A stretch of DNA of 11,866 bases from an uncultured Oscillospiraceae bacterium (GTDB lineage: Bacteria > Bacillota > Clostridia > Oscillospirales > Oscillospiraceae): assembly GCA_900752305.1 (NCBI GenBank), contig CAADUV010000354.1, positions 1-11,866 on the forward strand, read 5' to 3'. Both the position numbers and the translations under genes were made by a program. The notes beneath the pieces were generated by a model. That model was not told where the DNA came from, ran no database searches, and worked only from the letters and a program-made list of their open reading frames with translations. This document shows, in pieces, positions 1-6,269 of the stretch (the first letter of the stretch is position 1; each line of letters opens with the position of its first letter).

Positions 1-32
1 AAAAACTTCTCTATATTTTTTGTGAAATTATC

Positions 33-61
33 TCGACAGGCCCTTGCCTTTGTTGTATAAT
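33..61 (+). promoter_or_regulatory. Sigma-A promoter of the small acidic protein gene
   Basis: The -35 box TCGACA (33-38) matches TTGACA at five of six positions. It is separated by 17 bp from a perfect -10 box TATAAT (56-61). Transcription should start near 68, giving a leader of about 30 nt that contains the AAGGAG ribosome binding site at 84-89. This predicts strong expression of the single downstream gene. Confidence 0.82.
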
Positions 62-98
62 ATCACTAGAGTCACTACAACAAAAGGAGAGACCAATT

Positions 99-404
99 AT
101 GACCGTTACTATCTTCAGAGTCCTGCCGGAAAATCCTGGTATCACCGATTACGTCAGCTCCGACGAGATGACCGCTCGCGCAAAGGCAGAGGAAATGGGC
201 GCATCCCTGTGCTCCAGAGAGTTCCAGCTGCCCAACAAGTGGAACATCTTCGAGATGAACGACGAAGAGCTGATCTATGACAACCTGGACAATCCTTACA
301 CCGTGAAGCTCCACGAGATCACCGACGATCCTGCTGTCTTCACCGTCGCCACCGTGCCTGTGTTTGAAGGTCTGGAAGTAGTGTTGCAGCCTGTGGAAGA
401 ATAA
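99..404 (+). CDS. Small acidic protein of unknown function (101 aa)
   Basis: I do not recognise this protein. It has 101 residues and is strongly acidic: about 20 Asp/Glu against 6 Lys/Arg, with clusters such as NDEE near residue 50 and a C-terminal VEE. It has no signal peptide, no membrane segment and a single Cys, so a soluble cytoplasmic protein is expected. The second half (VFTVATVPVFEGLEVVL) looks rich in beta strands. The ATG at 99 is chosen because AAGGAG lies at 84-89, 9 nt upstream. The gene stands alone between a near-consensus promoter (33-61) and a strong terminator (428-462), so it is a well-expressed single-gene transcript. The reading frame, promoter, binding site and terminator together make it a convincing gene; its job cannot be told from sequence. 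Confidence 0.88.
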   Translation: MTVTIFRVLPENPGITDYVSSDEMTARAKAEEMGASLCSREFQLPNKWNIFEMNDEELIYDNLDNPYTVKLHEITDDPAVFTVATVPVFEGLEVVLQPVEE

Positions 405-422
405 CATCCAAGCTGACATGAC

Positions 423-465
423 AAAAACACCCAGGAGTTCATTTCCACTCCTGGGTGCTTTCTTT
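423..465. terminator. Bidirectional rho-independent terminator between convergent genes
   Basis: A perfect 11-bp stem has arms at 428-438 and 447-457 (CACCCAGGAGT and its complement) around an 8-nt loop. It is followed on the + strand by the T-rich tract CTTTCTTTT and preceded by five A (423-427), which form the U tract on the - strand. It ends both the small acidic protein gene (+) and the alpha/beta hydrolase gene (-), whose stop codon is at 472-474. Confidence 0.9.
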
Positions 466-471
466 TGCGTT

Positions 472-1536
472 TTACTGGGGCAGCAGCTGATCCACTGCGT
501 CCAGATACACGTCCGCATGGACGTTGTGGATGGCGTGGTCGCTGGTGTCCGTCTCGATGAGGGTGCAGTTTTTGCCGATGTAACCCACCGCCCGTTCCGC
601 CTGCTCCCGGGTGGCGGCGCACAGGTAGACACCATTGTCCGCCCGATCCTCTTTTGCGTGGAGGTAAATGCAGGGGACGTTGATCTTGGACAAAATCTCT
701 TTGTGGGTGTGGCCGTGGTTCCAGGTCAGGTCATAGAAGCGCTCGCCGTACTGGAAATCGTAGTCCACTACGTAGTGGAAGATGCCGGTGACCGAGGAGG
801 GCAGAAAGAAGATTTTAACCTCCTCCCCCGGGTGCTTGTCCTGATAGTGCTGGGCGTAGTTGGCGATACCGGGCATGGACTTGGCCATATACAGCTGCCC
901 CCAATAGCAGCGCCGCAGATAGAAGGCCGGCCAGCACTCGCCCTTGTCGGACTGGTTGTAGGCGTGGACATTGCGATAGGTGTCCAAGTAGGCGAAGGTG
1001 TTTTCCCAGTCCTCCCCCTCTGTGGAAAAAACCGGAGGGTCCTCCAGCACCACGCCGGAGACGTTTTTTCCGCCGCAGGCACCGAGGTACGCCGCTGTCA
1101 GCGCGCCGTTGGAGTGTCCGCAGACCACGGTCTTTTCGCCGATGACGTGGTTGATGAACCAGATCAGGTCGTCGCCGTTCACGTCCAGGTAGTACAGGGA
1201 CGGGTCGTGGCTGGACTGACCGTGGCCGTAGACGTCCACCGCGTAGACGTGCCAGTTTTCCGACAGCTCCGGCAGCAGGTTGGCGTAGTCCTCCCAAGCG
1301 CCCATCTGCCCGTGGATGAGCAGCAGGGCGGGTTTGTCGTTGCGCACTTCGCCGTAGTTGATGACACTGCCGCTGGGCAGGGTCACCTGCTGTTCGGTGG
1401 CACCGGCGCGCTTGAGATTGCGCTGGTTTTCGTCGTACCAGTGCAGGTTGCGATAGGAATAGATACCCAAGACGACAGCCAACAGGAGGACCAGTGCCAG
1501 CAGCACCAATAATACAATGTGGACGACTCGTTTCAT
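472..1536 (-). CDS. Membrane-anchored alpha/beta-hydrolase (354 aa)
   Basis: This is a serine hydrolase of the alpha/beta-hydrolase fold; the substrate (ester, lactone, lipid or peptide) cannot be told. Residues about 5-24 form one hydrophobic helix after MKR, so it is probably a signal anchor with the catalytic domain outside the membrane. The fold shows the oxyanion-hole HG at 75-76, the nucleophile elbow GHSNG with Ser142, a probable acid Asp297 after strand CIYLHAKED, and the final His334 in SDHAIH. The triad therefore looks complete. The frame is open up to an ATG at 1620, but the ATG at 1536 is preferred: AGGAGGGGAG lies just upstream, the membrane helix follows directly, and the likely promoter (1562-1589) lies between the two ATGs. 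It is a single-gene unit that converges on the gene at 99-404. Confidence 0.9.
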   Translation of the reverse strand: MKRVVHIVLLVLLALVLLLAVVLGIYSYRNLHWYDENQRNLKRAGATEQQVTLPSGSVINYGEVRNDKPALLLIHGQMGAWEDYANLLPELSENWHVYAVDVYGHGQSSHDPSLYYLDVNGDDLIWFINHVIGEKTVVCGHSNGALTAAYLGACGGKNVSGVVLEDPPVFSTEGEDWENTFAYLDTYRNVHAYNQSDKGECWPAFYLRRCYWGQLYMAKSMPGIANYAQHYQDKHPGEEVKIFFLPSSVTGIFHYVVDYDFQYGERFYDLTWNHGHTHKEILSKINVPCIYLHAKEDRADNGVYLCAATREQAERAVGYIGKNCTLIETDTSDHAIHNVHADVYLDAVDQLLPQ

Positions 1537-1561
1537 GGGTCTCCCCTCCTCTTCTGCCTCT

Positions 1562-1589
1562 ATTGTACCGGATGGGCGCGGAAAGTCTA
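1562..1589 (-). promoter_or_regulatory. Probable promoter of the alpha/beta-hydrolase gene
   Basis: On the - strand TAGACT (1584-1589, four of six matches to TTGACA) is followed after 16 bp by TACAAT (1562-1567, five of six matches to TATAAT). Transcription would start about 20 nt upstream of the chosen start codon at 1536. It would exclude translation from the ATG at 1620. Confidence 0.5.
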
Positions 1590-1739
1590 CCAACCGGGCG
1601 TTGCAAAATGGGCACGTCATGTTATGATCTGTTACGTTGCTGCCAAACCTGCCCAGGAATCTTCTTTTTTTCTTGCATCTGATGGTAGAATATGATAGAG
1701 TTAATCTATACTTACCCGATGTTGGAGGAAACTGTCCCT

Positions 1740-2120
1740 ATGAAGATTCACGAATCCGCCGAAAACTATCTGGAGACCATCTTGGTGCTCAAGCGCAGCC
1801 TGGGCAAAGTCCGCTCTATCGACATCGTCCGCGCCCTGAATTTCTCCAAGCCAAGCATCAGCCGTGCAGTTCGTCTGCTGAAGGAGGATGGATACATCAC
1901 GGTGGATTCGGATGGCTGGATTGAGCTGGAGCCCAAGGGGGAGGCCATTGCCGAGAAGATCCTGGAACGGCACGAGCTCATCACCCAGTGGCTCATCATG
2001 CTGGGCGTCAATCCGGAGGTCGCCTCCCAGGACGCCTGCAAGATGGAGCACGACCTGAGCGCGGAGACCTTCGAGCTGCTCAAGTCACACATCGCCGCGG
2101 AGCATCCCGATCTGGTCTGA
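1740..2120 (+). CDS. DtxR/MntR-family metal-dependent transcriptional regulator (126 aa)
   Basis: This is a homodimeric DNA-binding repressor of the DtxR/MntR family, which senses Mn(II) or Fe(II) and controls metal uptake. Residues about 1-65 form the winged helix-turn-helix, with recognition helix SKPSISRAVRLLKEDGY and wing 'ITVDSDGWIEL'. Residues 70-126 form the dimerisation and metal-binding domain (ERHELITQWL, then DACKMEHDLS). There is no C-terminal FeoA/SH3 domain, so the layout is MntR-like. Aligned by eye with Bacillus MntR, the ligand Asp8 is Asn9, Glu11 is Glu12, His77 is kept, Glu99 is Cys, and Glu102 and His103 are kept. The Cys is the DtxR/IdeR state. The start at 1740 is supported by GGAGG at 1724-1728. 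Upstream in-frame ATGs at 1692 and 1719 lack a binding site. No transporter gene is adjacent, so its targets are elsewhere. Confidence 0.92.
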   Translation: MKIHESAENYLETILVLKRSLGKVRSIDIVRALNFSKPSISRAVRLLKEDGYITVDSDGWIELEPKGEAIAEKILERHELITQWLIMLGVNPEVASQDACKMEHDLSAETFELLKSHIAAEHPDLV

Positions 2121-2154
2121 GCCTACCCACAACTGCACCTCACAAAGGACAAAC

Positions 2155-2185
2155 AAAAAGACTGGTTGACGCAACCAGTCTTTTT
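2155..2185. terminator. Bidirectional terminator between the dtxR-type gene and the GH25 gene
   Basis: A perfect 9-bp stem, GACTGGTTG (2160-2168) and its complement (2172-2180), has a 3-nt loop. It is flanked by five A on the left and five T on the right, which makes it a symmetrical intrinsic terminator on both strands. It lies between two convergent stop codons, at 2118-2120 and 2195-2197. Confidence 0.92.
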
Positions 2186-2194
2186 CTCATGTCC

Positions 2195-3019
2195 TCATGT
2201 GGTTTTCTCCTCCGGCGGGTCATAGAAGTACAGGTTCAGGTCCACATTCCCCGTCACCCCGTCCAGCTTGCCCTGGTTGCTGTACTGCCACATCCGAATC
2301 TGATAGGCAAACTCCGGGCTGGGGTCGGCGTAGTTGGCGTACCACACATCCACGCCGGGGAGCTGGGACAGGTCGTAGCTGAAATAGCCCAGCATCCCAT
2401 TGCAGTAGATGGCTGGCTGATAGCCTGCGTCCGCAATGGTCTGGCAGAAGGCGGCGGCGCACTCCGTGACGGCGTTCTCTTCGATCTTATCCGTCCGGGC
2501 GGTGCCGAAGTCCACGTTGTCGATGTACTCCCAATCGTAGGCCACGTTCAGGGTGATGTCGTAGTCCTTGATGAGTTTTAAGAGGTATTTGGCCTCTGCC
2601 TTGGCCTCTTTGGCGGTGACGGCCTGGGAGAAGAAATAGACGCCCACCTTGAGCTTGTATTTCAGCGCCTGCTGGATGTTCTCCCGGAACCGCTCGTCCT
2701 CCGCCAGCTTCCCCTCGGTATAGCCCCGGTAGCCCGCCTGTATCATGGCGAAGTCCACCTGCTTGGCCACCTTTTTCCAGTTGATTTTTCCCTGATGGGC
2801 GGACACGTCGATGCCGGTCAGGTACTTCCCGCCGGTGTACACCACCTTGCCATCCTCTTGCTGGGAGAAGTCAGAGGCGTTTAGGTTGTTCTCCGGCACG
2901 CTGGGTTCGATGGTCACCGACTGGCCGCCGATGGTGACGGTCTTCTTATGGGGCCAGGTACACCCCTGGCACAGCACCAGGAGCAGCGCCAGACACAGCA
3001 GCAGCCCTCGTTTTCTCAT
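2195..3019 (-). CDS. GH25 family muramidase (lysozyme), probable lipoprotein (274 aa)
   Basis: This enzyme is predicted to cut the beta-1,4 bond between N-acetylmuramic acid and N-acetylglucosamine in peptidoglycan, outside the membrane. Residues 1-20 are a basic-hydrophobic signal sequence ending in LCQGC. Cys20 after Gly19 suggests a lipid anchor, though Gln and Cys at -2 and -3 make an atypical lipobox. A linker of about 45 residues precedes the GH25 barrel, which starts at GIDVSAHQGKINW (Asp71). The catalytic DxE motif is YDWEY with Asp162 and Glu164. Further family features are FAMIQAGYRGY, VGVYFFSQA and the C-terminal GNVDLNLYF. No cell-wall binding repeats are present. AGGTGAGAG directly upstream supports the start. 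It is likely a housekeeping or sporulation-stage wall hydrolase, but nothing nearby fixes which. Confidence 0.93.
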   Translation of the reverse strand: MRKRGLLLCLALLLVLCQGCTWPHKKTVTIGGQSVTIEPSVPENNLNASDFSQQEDGKVVYTGGKYLTGIDVSAHQGKINWKKVAKQVDFAMIQAGYRGYTEGKLAEDERFRENIQQALKYKLKVGVYFFSQAVTAKEAKAEAKYLLKLIKDYDITLNVAYDWEYIDNVDFGTARTDKIEENAVTECAAAFCQTIADAGYQPAIYCNGMLGYFSYDLSQLPGVDVWYANYADPSPEFAYQIRMWQYSNQGKLDGVTGNVDLNLYFYDPPEEKTT

Positions 3020-3083
3020 GGTCTCTCACCTCTTGCTGGTACGATTTTGTTCCACGATACCACAAATCACACCTGCTTTCATC

Positions 3084-3114
3084 AAAAAACCGTGAAGTTT
3101 TCGCAACTTCACGG
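3084..3114 (-). terminator. Rho-independent terminator downstream of the MATE gene
   Basis: A perfect 10-bp stem, AACTTCACGG and its complement (3090-3099 with 3105-3114), has a 5-nt loop. On the - strand it is followed by six T (3084-3089). It ends transcripts arriving from the MATE gene and insulates the GH25 gene, which starts 65 nt further on. Confidence 0.85.
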
Positions 3115-3123
3115 CTCGTTTCA

Positions 3124-3143
3124 GAAAAATGCGGGCATTTTTC
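3124..3143. repeat. Short perfect palindrome between MATE and GH25 genes
   Basis: GAAAAATGC (3124-3132) and its complement (3135-3143) surround 2 nt, so a 9-bp stem is possible, or 8 bp with a CGGG tetraloop. Each arm ends in a run of A or T. It lies between the terminator at 3084-3114 and the larger palindrome at 3187-3225. It may be a second, weaker terminator, but no separate U tract follows it. Confidence 0.6.
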
Positions 3144-3186
3144 CGAATTTGCAGTCTGATGTATCCACGCGCTCCATTGGTTCACT

Positions 3187-3225
3187 TCTCATATGATTCC
3201 GGCGGGATGCCGGAATCATATGAGA
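3187..3225. repeat. Large perfect palindrome just after the MATE stop codon
   Basis: Arms at 3187-3203 and 3209-3225 are perfectly complementary over 17 bp around the 5-nt loop GGGAT. The stem core contains ATATGATTCCGGC. It begins 5 nt past the MATE stop codon at 3230-3232. No U tract follows on either strand, so it is not a standard intrinsic terminator. It could protect the mRNA 3' end, be a dispersed palindromic unit, or be a protein binding site. Confidence 0.8.
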
Positions 3226-3229
3226 CAAT

Positions 3230-4657
3230 TCAGCACTGCACCGATTCTCGATCTGCCACCTTTTGCAGATCGGACGCGACCGGGTGCTCCAGCGGGTCGA
3301 TGATGTTGTGTTTGACCCGGAGGAAGAAGAGGGTGCAGAGGGTCAGGGAGACCACTTCCGCGATGGGGAAGGACCACCAGACGGCGTGGAGGCCGCCCAC
3401 CTTGGCCAGGATATAGGCGGCGGGCAGGAGGACGACCAACTGACGGCCGATGGCGACCAGCATGCTGTAGAATGCCTTGCCCAGAGCCTGGAGGGTGCTC
3501 ATGAGGATGATGCACACGGCGGCGATGGGGAAATGGATGGCGATCTTCCGCAGGGCGGGGATGCCGATGGCCAGCATATCCTCGGAGGGGCTGAACATAC
3601 CCAGCAGGACGCCGGGGATGGTCTCGAACAGGAGCATGCCCACCAGCATGAAGCACATGGCGTAGCGGATGCCCAGCTTGATGGTCTTGATGACCCGGTC
3701 TTTCTTCCGCGCGCCGTAGTTGTAGGCGATGATGGGCACCAGGGCGTTGTTCATGCCTAAGATGGGCATGAAGAAAAAGGACTGCAATTTGAAATACGCG
3801 CCGAAGACCGCCACGGCGGTGGTGGTGAAGTTGACCAGGATCAGGTCCATGCCAAAGGTCATGACGCTGCCGATGGCGGACATGATGATGGACGGGATGC
3901 CCACGGCGTAGATGTAACCGATGATCTTGGCGTTGGGGTGGAAGATGTCCTTAAAATGCACCTGGATGTCCGGGTTCTTCTTGGCATTCAGGAGGATGCC
4001 CAAGATGCCAGCCACCCACTGACCAATGACGGTAGCGGCCGCTGCACCGGCGACCCCCATTTCGGGGAAGGGGCCGATGCCGAAGATCATCAGCGGGTCC
4101 AGGATGATGTTGGTGATGGCGCCGGCCAGCTGGGTGAACATGCTGTAGATGGTGCGGCCAGTGCCCTGCATGAGCCGTTCAAAGGTGATCTCAATATAGA
4201 CACCCAGGCTGAGGCAGCAACAGATGCGCAGGTAGTCCACGCCGTCGTTGACGATCTGCATATTCTCGCTGACCTGCACCATATAGAAGGGCCGTGCCAC
4301 GAAGAGGCCGATGAGGACGCTGACGGCGAAGCTGCACAGGGCGAGAAAGACGCCGTTGGCGGCGGCCTTATTGGCTTTTTCGTAATTCTTTTCCCCTAAT
4401 GATTTGGACAAGGTAGCGTTGATGCCCACGCCGGTGCCCACGCCCAGGGCGATCATGATGGTCTGGATGGGGAAGGCCAGGGAGACGGCGGTCAGGGCGT
4501 CCTCACTGACCATAGCCACGAAGATACTGTCAACAATGTTATAGCAAGCCTGGACGAGCATGGAGATGATGAGGGGCAGTGCCATGGTGATGAGCAATTT
4601 GTTCTCATTCATGACCCCCATCTTGTTCTCCTGCACCAGGGTCTTCTCTTGTTCCAT
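3230..4657 (-). CDS. MATE family multidrug efflux transporter (475 aa)
   Basis: This is a cation-coupled efflux pump of the MATE family (MepA/DinF-like branch), expected to export cationic drugs or other small molecules through the cytoplasmic membrane. The length of 475 aa is normal for twelve transmembrane helices. The N-terminal helix ALPLIISMLVQACYNIVD (about residues 26-43) is the classic MATE start. GTGVGINATLSKSLGEKNYEKA follows in the first loop, and the second half repeats the pattern around 'ALVPIIAYNYGARKK'. The ATG at 4657 is chosen because GGAGG lies at 4667-4671, 9 nt upstream. An in-frame ATG at 4699 lacks a good site and is only about 2 nt from the expected transcript start. 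It has its own promoter (4708-4736) overlapped by a dyad. The substrate is unknown. Confidence 0.93.
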   Translation of the reverse strand: MEQEKTLVQENKMGVMNENKLLITMALPLIISMLVQACYNIVDSIFVAMVSEDALTAVSLAFPIQTIMIALGVGTGVGINATLSKSLGEKNYEKANKAAANGVFLALCSFAVSVLIGLFVARPFYMVQVSENMQIVNDGVDYLRICCCLSLGVYIEITFERLMQGTGRTIYSMFTQLAGAITNIILDPLMIFGIGPFPEMGVAGAAAATVIGQWVAGILGILLNAKKNPDIQVHFKDIFHPNAKIIGYIYAVGIPSIIMSAIGSVMTFGMDLILVNFTTTAVAVFGAYFKLQSFFFMPILGMNNALVPIIAYNYGARKKDRVIKTIKLGIRYAMCFMLVGMLLFETIPGVLLGMFSPSEDMLAIGIPALRKIAIHFPIAAVCIILMSTLQALGKAFYSMLVAIGRQLVVLLPAAYILAKVGGLHAVWWSFPIAEVVSLTLCTLFFLRVKHNIIDPLEHPVASDLQKVADRESVQC

Positions 4658-4707
4658 AGGAAATTCCCTCCTTTGGTATTTCATCTTTCTTTCACTCACA
4701 GACGGCC

Positions 4708-4736
4708 ATTATACTACACTTTATGTACAGTATCAA
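4708..4736 (-). promoter_or_regulatory. Sigma-A promoter of the MATE gene with an overlapping dyad
   Basis: On the - strand TTGATA (4731-4736) and TATAAT (4708-4713) are exactly 17 bp apart. A 23-bp imperfect dyad (4711-4733) fills the spacer and enters both boxes. Its outer five pairs, ATACT with AGTAT, are perfect, and 8 of 11 positions pair overall. A repressor bound here would block RNA polymerase directly. The promoter is clear; the operator is inferred. Confidence 0.85.
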
Positions 4737-4797
4737 TCCATAAGTTGCACAAGGTTTCCCAATTCGTCGGAATCCTGCCTTTTTTACGCCACGGCAC

Positions 4798-4833
4798 AAA
4801 AAGAGAAGGGAACCGTTCCCATCGGTTCCCTTC
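4798..4833 (-). terminator. Rho-independent terminator of the HAD phosphatase gene
   Basis: Arms GAAGGGAACCG (4805-4815) and its complement (4823-4833) form an 11-bp perfect stem with a 7-nt loop. On the - strand it is followed by TCTTTTT (T run at 4798-4802). It lies 19 nt past the HAD stop codon at 4852-4854 and upstream of the MATE promoter, so the two genes are separate transcripts. Confidence 0.88.
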
Positions 4834-4851
4834 CCTCTTCGCGTTGTTTTG

Positions 4852-5499
4852 TCATGCTCGAATCAGCTCCAGCAGTTCCTCTGTCGTGTCGGCAAAGCGC
4901 ATAGCCCCCCGCTTCTCCAGCAGCTCCCGATCCCGGAAGCCCCAGGTGACGGAGATGCAGTCCAATCCGGCGTTGGCAGCGGTGGCCAAGTCCACCTCGG
5001 AATCGCCCACGTACACCGCCCTTTTGCCCGTCTGCCCCAGCTGCGCCAGGGCGTAGTCCACCATGTCCCGCTCCGGCTTCCGGCGCAGACCTTCCTTCTC
5101 GCCCAGGCCGAAGGTGATCTCCGGGAACCACTGCTGAACCAGCATCTGCACGGAGGAATCCGGCTTGTTGGACACCACCGCCATGGGGACGCCCTGCTGA
5201 CTCAGGGTGCGGATGAGCTGCTGCACGCCGGGATAGGGCGCGGTCTTGATCTGATTGTGGGCCTTGTACCAGGTCTGCATGGTCTCGTAAGCCTGTTCAA
5301 ATTTGGGGTTGGCCTCCCCGTCCGGTACGGCCTGGAGCATCAGGTTGCGGATGCCGTTGCCCACGAAGCGACGGATCTCCGCCCAGGTGCGGGGCGGTGC
5401 GCCGATGGTGGACAGGGCGTAGTTGCAGCTGTCCATCAGGTCGTCCAGGGTATCCAATAGGGTGCCGTCCAGGTCGAAAACGACCACATCATAAGCCAT
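4852..5499 (-). CDS. HAD-family hydrolase, phosphoglycolate phosphatase-like (215 aa)
   Basis: This is a cytoplasmic haloacid dehalogenase-superfamily phosphatase of the Gph/PGP type, which removes phosphate from small metabolites such as 2-phosphoglycolate through an aspartyl-phosphate intermediate. All four motifs are present: DLDGT with Asp9 (nucleophile) and Asp11 (acid/base), VVSNK with Ser110, Lys141 in RRKPERD, and GDSEVD with Asp166 and Asp170. The helical cap (about residues 16-85) is the C1 type of this group. The start at 5499 is chosen because GGAGG lies 7 nt upstream. Two in-frame ATGs further upstream, at 5505 and 5520, are on or before that site. The gene lies 65 bp after sigF on the same strand with no terminator between, and also has its own likely promoter. 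The exact substrate is not fixed; pyrophosphatase PpaX-like activity is possible. Confidence 0.92.
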   Translation of the reverse strand: MAYDVVVFDLDGTLLDTLDDLMDSCNYALSTIGAPPRTWAEIRRFVGNGIRNLMLQAVPDGEANPKFEQAYETMQTWYKAHNQIKTAPYPGVQQLIRTLSQQGVPMAVVSNKPDSSVQMLVQQWFPEITFGLGEKEGLRRKPERDMVDYALAQLGQTGKRAVYVGDSEVDLATAANAGLDCISVTWGFRDRELLEKRGAMRFADTTEELLELIRA

Positions 5500-5531
5500 A
5501 ATCATGCCTCCAACGTTCATTCTTTGGAAGC

Positions 5532-5560
5532 ATTATAGCAGACCGGCGACCTGTCCGCAA
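5532..5560 (-). promoter_or_regulatory. Probable extended -10 promoter of the HAD phosphatase gene
   Basis: On the - strand TGC immediately precedes a perfect TATAAT (5532-5537), an extended -10. The -35 at 17 bp spacing is TTGCGG (5555-5560), weak with three matches. It sits right after the sigF stop codon, so the phosphatase can be expressed without the sporulation operon. Confidence 0.65.
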
Positions 5561-5564
5561 CCGC

Positions 5565-6269
5565 TTAAACGAGTTTCTCCCGCAGGTGCTGGACGGCCTT
5601 GCGCTCGATGCGGCTGACCTGCACCTGACTGACCCCGATGACCCGCGCCGTCCGCTCCTGGGTAAAGCCACGGTAATAGCGCAGGACGATGACCATCCGC
5701 TCCCGCTGGGGCAGGCTGGCGATGGCGTCCCGGAGGGCGATCTGCTCCACCAGGCTCTCCTCCATCCCGCTGTCCCCCAGGGCGGATTCCAACGTCAGCC
5801 CCTCCGCCGTCTCCGCCTGGAGGGAGGCCACCTGGGCGGTGGCGGTGTCGATGGAGGCGATGGTCTCGATCTCCAACCCGGTCTCCTGGGCCAGCTCCCC
5901 CACCGTGGCGTCCCGTCCCAGCTGCACCCGCAAGCGCTCCCGGGCGGCATAGAGCTTGCCGGCCTGCTCTTTGATGCTGCGGCTGACCTTGACGGCGCCG
6001 TCGTCTCGCAGGAACCGGCGGATCTCCCCGGCGATCTTGGGGACAGCGTAGGTGGAGAAGCAGGTGCCGTAGTCCGGGTCGAAGCCCTGGATGGCCTTCA
6101 AGAACCCGATGCACCCCAGCTGGAACAGGTCGTCCAGCTCCACCCCACGGCCGGTGTACCGCTGGACGATGCTCCAGATGAGCCGGTCGTTGGTGTGGAT
6201 GATCTCTTGACAAGCCTCCCGGTCGCCCTCCTTGGCCGCCGCCAGCAGATCCTTCTGTTCGGAGATCAT
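5565..6269 (-). CDS. sigF: Forespore sigma factor SigF (SpoIIAC), 234 aa
   Basis: This is the RNA polymerase sigma factor of the sigma-F/B/G group that starts forespore gene expression after asymmetric division. Region 2 spans about residues 24-95 (HTNDRLIWSIVQRYTG, ELDDLFQLGCIGFLKAI, the promoter-melting part FSTYAVPKIAGEIRRF). Region 3 follows (VSRSIKEQAGKL, about 95-150). Region 4 is about 175-232, ending in the helix-turn-helix FTQERTARVIGVSQVQVSRI. The length is slightly below the Bacillus protein. Its ATG at 6269 overlaps the spoIIAB stop by 4 nt (ATGA) and has no good binding site of its own, so translation is coupled to the anti-sigma factor. An in-frame extension to 6464 lies inside spoIIAB and is discarded. 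SigG is the alternative by sequence, but gene order identifies SigF. Confidence 0.95.
   Translation of the reverse strand: MISEQKDLLAAAKEGDREACQEIIHTNDRLIWSIVQRYTGRGVELDDLFQLGCIGFLKAIQGFDPDYGTCFSTYAVPKIAGEIRRFLRDDGAVKVSRSIKEQAGKLYAARERLRVQLGRDATVGELAQETGLEIETIASIDTATAQVASLQAETAEGLTLESALGDSGMEESLVEQIALRDAIASLPQRERMVIVLRYYRGFTQERTARVIGVSQVQVSRIERKAVQHLREKLV

Noticed and set aside
418..1512. Open frame of 364 codons on the + strand opposite the alpha/beta-hydrolase
   Set aside because: It starts in front of the bidirectional terminator, runs through it, is antisense to a hydrolase with a complete catalytic triad, and has Val/Gly/Asp-biased composition without domains.
1537..1620. 28-residue N-terminal extension of the hydrolase containing CPFC
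   Set aside because: The CPFC pair looked like a zinc or redox motif, but the likely promoter (1562-1589) lies within this stretch. The ATG at 1536 has the ribosome binding site and starts directly before the membrane helix.
3249..3272. 8-bp hairpin CGATCTGC/GCAGATCG at the 3' end of the MATE coding region
   Set aside because: It lies inside the reading frame and has no U tract. It may add to the 3' structure but cannot be called a separate element.
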